NCBI GenBank assembly: GCA_964530695.1
Contig: CAZGYQ010000041.1
Span: 1-26,363 of the forward strand
Source of the DNA: VFBF01 sp964530695
Lineage (GTDB): Bacteria > Pseudomonadota > Alphaproteobacteria > Caulobacterales > Aquidulcibacteraceae
Direction of reading: 5' to 3'
DNA: 26,363 bases
Shown here: one piece after another, positions 21,422 to 26,363 of the stretch
Position numbering within the stretch: the first letter of the stretch is position 1
Layout: each line of letters begins with the position of its first letter
The notes under the pieces: generated by a model
What the model was told of the DNA's origin: nothing
Databases searched by the model: none
What the model saw: only the letters and a program-made list of their open reading frames with translations
Position numbers and translations under genes: made by a program

Positions 21422-24100
21422 ATGTCGACAATCAAAACGAAAGATCGGCTGCGCTGGCTGGCCGGCCTGCTTTTGAGTTCAACGGCGTTGGCGCCTCAGG
21501 CGCTCGCCCAGGAGGCTGTCCAGACGACGCAACCTCCTGTTGAAGAGGCTGAGATCCTCGTCGAGGGGAGACGTGAGCGCTCCGCCACGCCGCTGGCGCT
21601 GGAGATGGCCCAGTTTGGCACCCAGGTTCAGGTCATTACGGCAGAGGAAATCGAAACAGGCGGCTTCACCAACTTCGGCGAAGCGGCTGCCGGTCTCATC
21701 CGCGGCGCCAACGTCGGCTACTCCCCCGACGAAGGCGAGTTCACGATCCGTATCGATGGCGGCACCGACCGCGACACTTTGCTCCTCGTTGACGGCGTGC
21801 CGTTCTTCGACCGGTCCTCGCCGAGCGAGGACCTGTGGCCCGCGACCGCAATCGATCCGCGCATGATCGAAAGTGTGGAAATTTTTCGCGGCGGCCAGTC
21901 TCTCTACTTCGGGTCCAACGGCGGTCTCGGCGTCGTCAGCGTCAAGTTGAAAGAACCCGACGGCGAAACCGGCGGCGCCGCCGGCTTCTATTCCGGCTCG
22001 TTCAAGACGCGCGAGATCTATGGAAACGTGAGACTGCCGCTAGACGAAGCGGGCCGTCACTCCGTTCTGGTGTACGGTCGTTCGTACCACTCCGACGCCC
22101 ATACGCTGTTCGACAAGTCCGCCTATGGCGACAACGTCCTCGCGCTCGGCGGATTTCAGGATTTCCCGTACGATTTCAACAGCCTCGGCCTGAAATATCT
22201 GTGGAAGCCGGACGCGGCCACCGAGGTTCGTCTCGGCGCGTCTTACACGACGGTCGATTTCCACGACAGCTTCCCGACCAGCACCGTCTATACGCCGAAT
22301 TTCACCGAGTTTCCGATCTACACCGCCAATGTCGAGCGCGAGTTCGGCTCCAACTTCGTGCTGAACGTCGATGCGCACTACCAGTTGCCGCGCCTGAAGA
22401 ACCACGAGCTTGTGCCACAGGTGTGCCGCATCCCGCGTCTGCAGGATTTGCCGGCCAGCGTCGAGGCGACGGCGCGCTCGCTCGGAATCACCTCCTTCAC
22501 CACGGCTGCCCAGTTTGAGGCTTTCGCCGCAACCGTTCCGGGCCTCCCGGCCGGCTGCGTCACCAATCCGTTCGGCGCGGCGAGCGGCGCGGCCACCAGC
22601 GCCAACAACAGCTACCTGTTCAACCGCAACCCGAGCAGCCCGTTTTTCAACCAGCCCTATGGCACGCTCGAAAACCCGTTCCCCATCGGCGCGCCTATGG
22701 GCTATGTCAGCGAAACGGCCACGACGTTCGGTGATCGCTCCCTCGTGAAGGGCTTCGGCGCCGGCCAGAACCTCCTGTCCGGGTACAAGGACTGGGGCGT
22801 CAACGTGCGCGGCACGTACACGTTCAATGACTACCTCGAAGTCGTGCTCGGCGTGCAGCACACCGGCTATACCGACAACTCGGATCCCGCGTTCGGCGTT
22901 CAGGACGTGACGCTGAGCTCCAACGGCGTCTACGGCGACCTGCGCGTCACGCTGCCGATCCTTGAAGGTTTCAACGGCTCTTTCGCCTATCGCTACGACT
23001 TCAATGATCCCTACGCCGACCAGGATCTGTTCAAGGTCGGCATTCGCCAGTCGTTCCCGCTCGGGCTCTATGCCCGCGCCAGCGGCGGCACCTCGTACTC
23101 GGCGCCCAAGATCGACGAAATCGGGGCCTACGGCGCCAACAACAACCTCAATCCCGGTCTCGAAAACCAGGAAGTGAACGCCTTCAATCTCGGCGCCGGC
23201 ATGGATGGCGAGTTCGGCGACGGCACCTTCAACATCGAGTTCGGTTACTTCAAGACCGAAATCAACAACCAGTTCGCTGATCGCTCCGTCGGCTCATTGT
23301 GCTTGCAGTACGCGGTTGGCGGCCCGAACGCACCGTCCACGGGCGCGCTGCCGCTCAGCACAATCAACGCCAATCGCGCGCTTGTCGTTCCGCCGGACGC
23401 GTTCTGCGCCACCGCCGCCGCGGAGCGCCTGGAGTCCACCCAGACCGTCGCGGTAAACACCAAGACGCTGCAGGACATCGAGGGCTATACCTTCGACGTC
23501 GCGTTCGATTTCGACAAGTTCCAGGCGGACTTGTCCTTCACCTACATGGAAAGCCTGGAGCTGAACCCGATCTTCGGCCTCACCCAGATCCGCGAAGGCG
23601 CGACTGGATCGGCGCAGAACGGCATCGCTGGCACCGTTGTGCCGGGGTCCGCCGGCTCGCAGCGGTATCGGCAATCGGGCGAGCGTCCGGAATGGACGCT
23701 TTCGGGGCTCATCACCTATACGCCGAACGACAGGTGGGTCTTCGCGCTCAATCCGCGCTGGCAGGGATCTGAGTACGCCTATGCGGGAGGGGTCGCCGCA
23801 CGCCTGGTCGATGCGAACGGAAATCGCGTGGTCCCGGACATGAACTTCGGCAATTACTTCGTTCTCAATGGTTCGATCCAGTACTTCCTTGGCAAGGACC
23901 GTCAGCACCGGTTCCTCCTGCGCGGCGTGAATCTGCTTGAGGAAGATTACTTCGAGCGCGGCGCCGCTGGCGCGAGCCAGACCGTCAATCGCGCCGTCGT
24001 GCGGGGCGAGATCAACCAGTACAATCGTGAGTTCTACACAAGCTACGGTTGGAACGGGAAACCCCGCTCGGCCTGGATCCAGTACGAGTACCGCTTCTAG
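21422..24100 (+). CDS. TonB-dependent receptor 2
   Basis: The 892-residue outer-membrane receptor has a signal peptide (RWLAGLLLSSTALAPQALAQ, ending near residue 30) and a TonB box-like EEAEILVEG (about 41-49). Its plug has AQFGTQVQVITAEEIETGGF, FTIRIDGGTDRDTLLLVDG, SVEIFRGGQSLYFGSNGGLG and GVVSVKLKEP, and the barrel ends in QYEYRF with a terminal phenylalanine. The start at 22 bp past 21400 (ATG 21422) follows GAGGGG; upstream in-frame ATGs lack a comparable site. Predicted extracellular loops hold two cysteine pairs (VCRIP with GCVTN, and SLCLQ with FCATA), possible disulfides. The class differs from receptor 1, so the two probably take different ligands. A strong terminator follows. Confidence 0.93.
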   Translation: MSTIKTKDRLRWLAGLLLSSTALAPQALAQEAVQTTQPPVEEAEILVEGRRERSATPLALEMAQFGTQVQVITAEEIETGGFTNFGEAAAGLIRGANVGYSPDEGEFTIRIDGGTDRDTLLLVDGVPFFDRSSPSEDLWPATAIDPRMIESVEIFRGGQSLYFGSNGGLGVVSVKLKEPDGETGGAAGFYSGSFKTREIYGNVRLPLDEAGRHSVLVYGRSYHSDAHTLFDKSAYGDNVLALGGFQDFPYDFNSLGLKYLWKPDAATEVRLGASYTTVDFHDSFPTSTVYTPNFTEFPIYTANVEREFGSNFVLNVDAHYQLPRLKNHELVPQVCRIPRLQDLPASVEATARSLGITSFTTAAQFEAFAATVPGLPAGCVTNPFGAASGAATSANNSYLFNRNPSSPFFNQPYGTLENPFPIGAPMGYVSETATTFGDRSLVKGFGAGQNLLSGYKDWGVNVRGTYTFNDYLEVVLGVQHTGYTDNSDPAFGVQDVTLSSNGVYGDLRVTLPILEGFNGSFAYRYDFNDPYADQDLFKVGIRQSFPLGLYARASGGTSYSAPKIDEIGAYGANNNLNPGLENQEVNAFNLGAGMDGEFGDGTFNIEFGYFKTEINNQFADRSVGSLCLQYAVGGPNAPSTGALPLSTINANRALVVPPDAFCATAAAERLESTQTVAVNTKTLQDIEGYTFDVAFDFDKFQADLSFTYMESLELNPIFGLTQIREGATGSAQNGIAGTVVPGSAGSQRYRQSGERPEWTLSGLITYTPNDRWVFALNPRWQGSEYAYAGGVAARLVDANGNRVVPDMNFGNYFVLNGSIQYFLGKDRQHRFLLRGVNLLEEDYFERGAAGASQTVNRAVVRGEINQYNREFYTSYGWNGKPRSAWIQYEYRF

Positions 24101-24108
24101 AACCCTCT

Positions 24109-24141
24109 GCCGGTCCGGGCATGTCTCGGACCGGCCTTTTT
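24109..24141 (+). terminator. Rho-independent terminator after TonB receptor 2
   Basis: GCCGGTCCG (24109-24117) pairs perfectly with CGGACCGGC (24127-24135) around a 9-nt loop, followed by CTTTTT. It lies 9 bp past the receptor stop and separates it from the phosphoesterase gene, which should have its own promoter or depend on read-through. Confidence 0.9.
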
Positions 24142-24255
24142 CTGCTTCGGGCGAGCGTTGAGCCCAGCTCGATCCGCGAGGTCGATGAGCGCTTCGGCAC
24201 CGTGCCGCGGCGCTATCGGCGACATCTTTACCAGGCGACATAGAGGAGAAGCCCG

Positions 24256-26363
24256 ATGCGGCGGTTTTGGTCATCCCTGCACATGGCGGTCGCTGGATGG
24301 GCTGTGTTCGCCGGCGCGGTGCTGGCGCAGACGATCGAGCGACCGGCGCGCGCCGTCACCGACCCGGGTGTCGTGACGACGAACCAGTCGATCTCGCCGG
24401 CTGGCGTGCAAACGGTTTTCAAGGGACGCGTACATCACGCGCTCTTCGGCGAGCGCGGCGAGATATGGGCGTTGTCGCGCACGCACCTTTATCGTCTGGA
24501 CTGGCTGGAGAACCGCGTTCTCGAAAGTCACGATCTGGGCGGGGCGGCTGGCATCCGCGGGCTGGCTTTCGACGAGGCTGCGAGGCGGCCCGTGGTGACC
24601 TATGCGACAACGCGGCCCGGTCAGCCCTCCAGTGTGCATATCGGCGCGCCCGAGGGGCAAACGCTGCGCGTGCTGAGCGAAGCGATAGGCGCACACATTG
24701 TCGGCGAGCCTGCGATCTCGAACAGGCGTGCGCTCGTTCCGCTAACCTACGACAATTCGCTCGTCGTTGCGCCGCTCGACGGCAGTCCCGCGAGAAAGAT
24801 TTCGGTGGGCGTCGCTCCGGTGTCGGTCGTGGCGGACGGGGACTTCGCCTATGTCGCCAACTGGGGCGGCCAGGAAGCTGCGCCCGGTCTCCTGTCGGCG
24901 CCCACGGGCCTGGAGAAGGACGCTGATCGCGTCGCCATCGACGCGCGCGGCGTCGCCCGGGAAGGGACTGTCTCGATCGTCGATCTCGCGAAGGGCGAGG
25001 TGCGTGCAACGGTGGCGACGGGGCGCCATCCGACCGCCATGGCGGTCGATGCAGCCCGCAACAGGCTCTTCGTCGCCAACGCCAACGACGATTCCATCAC
25101 GGTCATCGATACGCGCACCGGTCGCGTTCGGCGCACCATCACGCTGCAGCCATTCGCGGTGCGCACCGCCGGCATCGCGCCTACGGGCGTCGCGGTCGAC
25201 AAGTCGGGAGGGCGGCTGTTTGTCGCCGCCGGCGGCATCAATGCGGTCATCGTGTACAATCTGCAGACGAACCGGATCGACGGTCTCATTCCAACGAGCT
25301 GGTATCCTGTCTCCGTGACACTCAACGCGGACGAAACCCAGATCGCCGTGGCGACGCTGCTTGGCGTCGGCTCTGGGCAGAACGAGGGCCCGACGAGACG
25401 CTTTGTCCATGCTAATCGCGGTGCTGTTCACGTGGTGCCGATGCCGGACAGCGCCCAGCTTGCGAGCTATTCGGCGGCGGTGGCGCTGAACAACAGGATG
25501 ACCTTCGCTTCCGCGCAGACCGAAAGACCCGATCCCCGCGCGAAGGCAAGGGCGATCCCCGTGCGCGCCGGCGAGCCGTCACTGATCGAACACGTCGTCT
25601 ATATCATCAAGGAAAACCGGACCTACGACCAGGTGCTCGGCGATATCGGCCGTGGCAACGGGGAACCTTCCTTCACCATGTATGGCGAGGACGTGACGCC
25701 GAACACCCGCAAGCTGGCGCGTGACTTCGTGCTGCTCGACAACTTCTACGCCACTGGCGGCAACAGCGCGAACGGCCACCAATGGGTCACGCAGGCCAAC
25801 GAAGCGAGCTACACGCTTTGGCCGGGCTATTCCGGCCGGTCCTATCCGTTCGACGGGACCGATCCGCTTGCCTACGCCGGCGGTGGGTTCATCTGGGATA
25901 CGGTGCTGGCGCGGAACAAGACCGCGGCGGTTTTCGGCGAATTCGTCCCTCGCGTCAGCTGGGGCGACGAGGAACGCCATGATCTCCTCCGGCGGTGGAA
26001 GGCTGGCGAAGAGATCGGTTCTCAATGGAACACCACCTCGCCGATCCCGGCTCTCGACGCGATCGTGGCGCGCGATTTTCCGGGATACTCACTGGGCATT
26101 CCCGATGTCGTGCGCGCCCAGATATTCCTGCGCCACCTCGCCCGCTATGAGGCGCAGGGCGCTATGCCCAACCTTACGATCATGCTCCTGCCAGGCGACC
26201 ACACTTCGGGTGCGCGCGCTGGATCGTCCACGCCGCGCGCCATGGTCGCCGACAACGATCTTGCGCTCGGGCAGATCGTGGAAGGTCTGACCAAGTCCAG
26301 GTTCTGGCCGAAGATGGCGATCTTCGTCGTGGAGGACGACGCGCAGAACGGCGTCGATCACGT
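24256..26363 (+). CDS. Secreted YVTN beta-propeller plus phosphoesterase (PF04185-like) protein, 3' end cut by window
   Basis: The frame is open from ATG 24256 to the window edge (702 codons, incomplete). A signal peptide (about 1-24, AGWAVFAGAVLAQ) is followed by a beta-propeller domain of about 400 residues with YVTN-type repeats (FAYVANWGGQ, RLFVANANDDSITVID, RLFVAAGGINAVIVYN). From about residue 443 the phosphoesterase domain begins with HVVYIIKENRTYDQVLGDI, then DFVLLDNFYATGGNSANGHQW and, near the edge, MIVVEDD-like FVVEDDAQNG. PF04185 includes phospholipase C and AcpA acid phosphatase; the Thr in ENRTYD occupies the usual nucleophile position of this motif. The combined form is known as a bifunctional YncE/alkaline phosphatase family protein. 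GAGGAG precedes the start. It likely acts in the periplasm on organophosphates. Confidence 0.9.
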   Translation, partial: MRRFWSSLHMAVAGWAVFAGAVLAQTIERPARAVTDPGVVTTNQSISPAGVQTVFKGRVHHALFGERGEIWALSRTHLYRLDWLENRVLESHDLGGAAGIRGLAFDEAARRPVVTYATTRPGQPSSVHIGAPEGQTLRVLSEAIGAHIVGEPAISNRRALVPLTYDNSLVVAPLDGSPARKISVGVAPVSVVADGDFAYVANWGGQEAAPGLLSAPTGLEKDADRVAIDARGVAREGTVSIVDLAKGEVRATVATGRHPTAMAVDAARNRLFVANANDDSITVIDTRTGRVRRTITLQPFAVRTAGIAPTGVAVDKSGGRLFVAAGGINAVIVYNLQTNRIDGLIPTSWYPVSVTLNADETQIAVATLLGVGSGQNEGPTRRFVHANRGAVHVVPMPDSAQLASYSAAVALNNRMTFASAQTERPDPRAKARAIPVRAGEPSLIEHVVYIIKENRTYDQVLGDIGRGNGEPSFTMYGEDVTPNTRKLARDFVLLDNFYATGGNSANGHQWVTQANEASYTLWPGYSGRSYPFDGTDPLAYAGGGFIWDTVLARNKTAAVFGEFVPRVSWGDEERHDLLRRWKAGEEIGSQWNTTSPIPALDAIVARDFPGYSLGIPDVVRAQIFLRHLARYEAQGAMPNLTIMLLPGDHTSGARAGSSTPRAMVADNDLALGQIVEGLTKSRFWPKMAIFVVEDDAQNGVDH

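Overview
The window is high-GC, gene-dense bacterial DNA. It most likely comes from an alphaproteobacterium, perhaps of the Caulobacterales/Hyphomonadaceae type. This is inferred from the large Caulobacter/Xanthomonas-style TonB-dependent receptors, the two-subunit methylmalonyl-CoA mutase and the GC-rich intergenic palindromes; no 16S or other marker is present to fix the taxon.

Left half (1 to about 10.25 kb) looks like ordinary chromosome. A possible IS end (1-51) is followed by a YbjQ-like gene, a SnoaL-like gene and an unrecognised membrane protein. Next comes a minus-strand operon for the two subunits of methylmalonyl-CoA mutase, with a small membrane-protein gene translationally coupled between them. 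A nitronate monooxygenase-like gene is divergent from it. Then come three very small genes that look like a phage-type lysis cassette or its remnant, a composite intergenic palindrome, glycerol kinase (glpK) and tRNA-Lys(UUU).

Right half (about 10.25 kb to the end) reads as an accessory region for organic-phosphorus acquisition, starting at a truncated SDR fragment just after the tRNA. It contains a TonB receptor plus a PhoD-like secreted phosphatase/phosphodiesterase (minus strand). Divergent from these is a complete phnD-phnC-phnE-type ABC importer whose genes overlap at TTGA and ATGA. A secreted protein with a duplicated domain follows, and the wreck of a second phn-type importer lies directly upstream of it. 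Then come an RpiR-family regulator with an SIS domain, a HAD-IIA phosphatase, a second TonB receptor, and a secreted beta-propeller plus phosphoesterase protein that runs off the window.

Taken together, the genes suggest outer-membrane capture (two TonB receptors), periplasmic dephosphorylation (PhoD-like and PF04185-like enzymes), inner-membrane uptake (PhnDCE) and cytoplasmic sensing and hydrolysis (RpiR-SIS and HAD). No C-P lyase, phosphonatase or other phosphonate-degrading gene is visible. The substrate may therefore be a phosphate ester, such as a phosphosugar, inositol phosphate or phosphodiester, rather than a phosphonate. A 13-bp motif, TGA[AG]-N5-[CT]TCA, occurs once in each of the three main regulatory intergenic regions of this half and is proposed as the RpiR operator. 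Start codons were chosen from visible Shine-Dalgarno sequences and family N-termini. All functions are by recognition of sequence motifs, not by database search.
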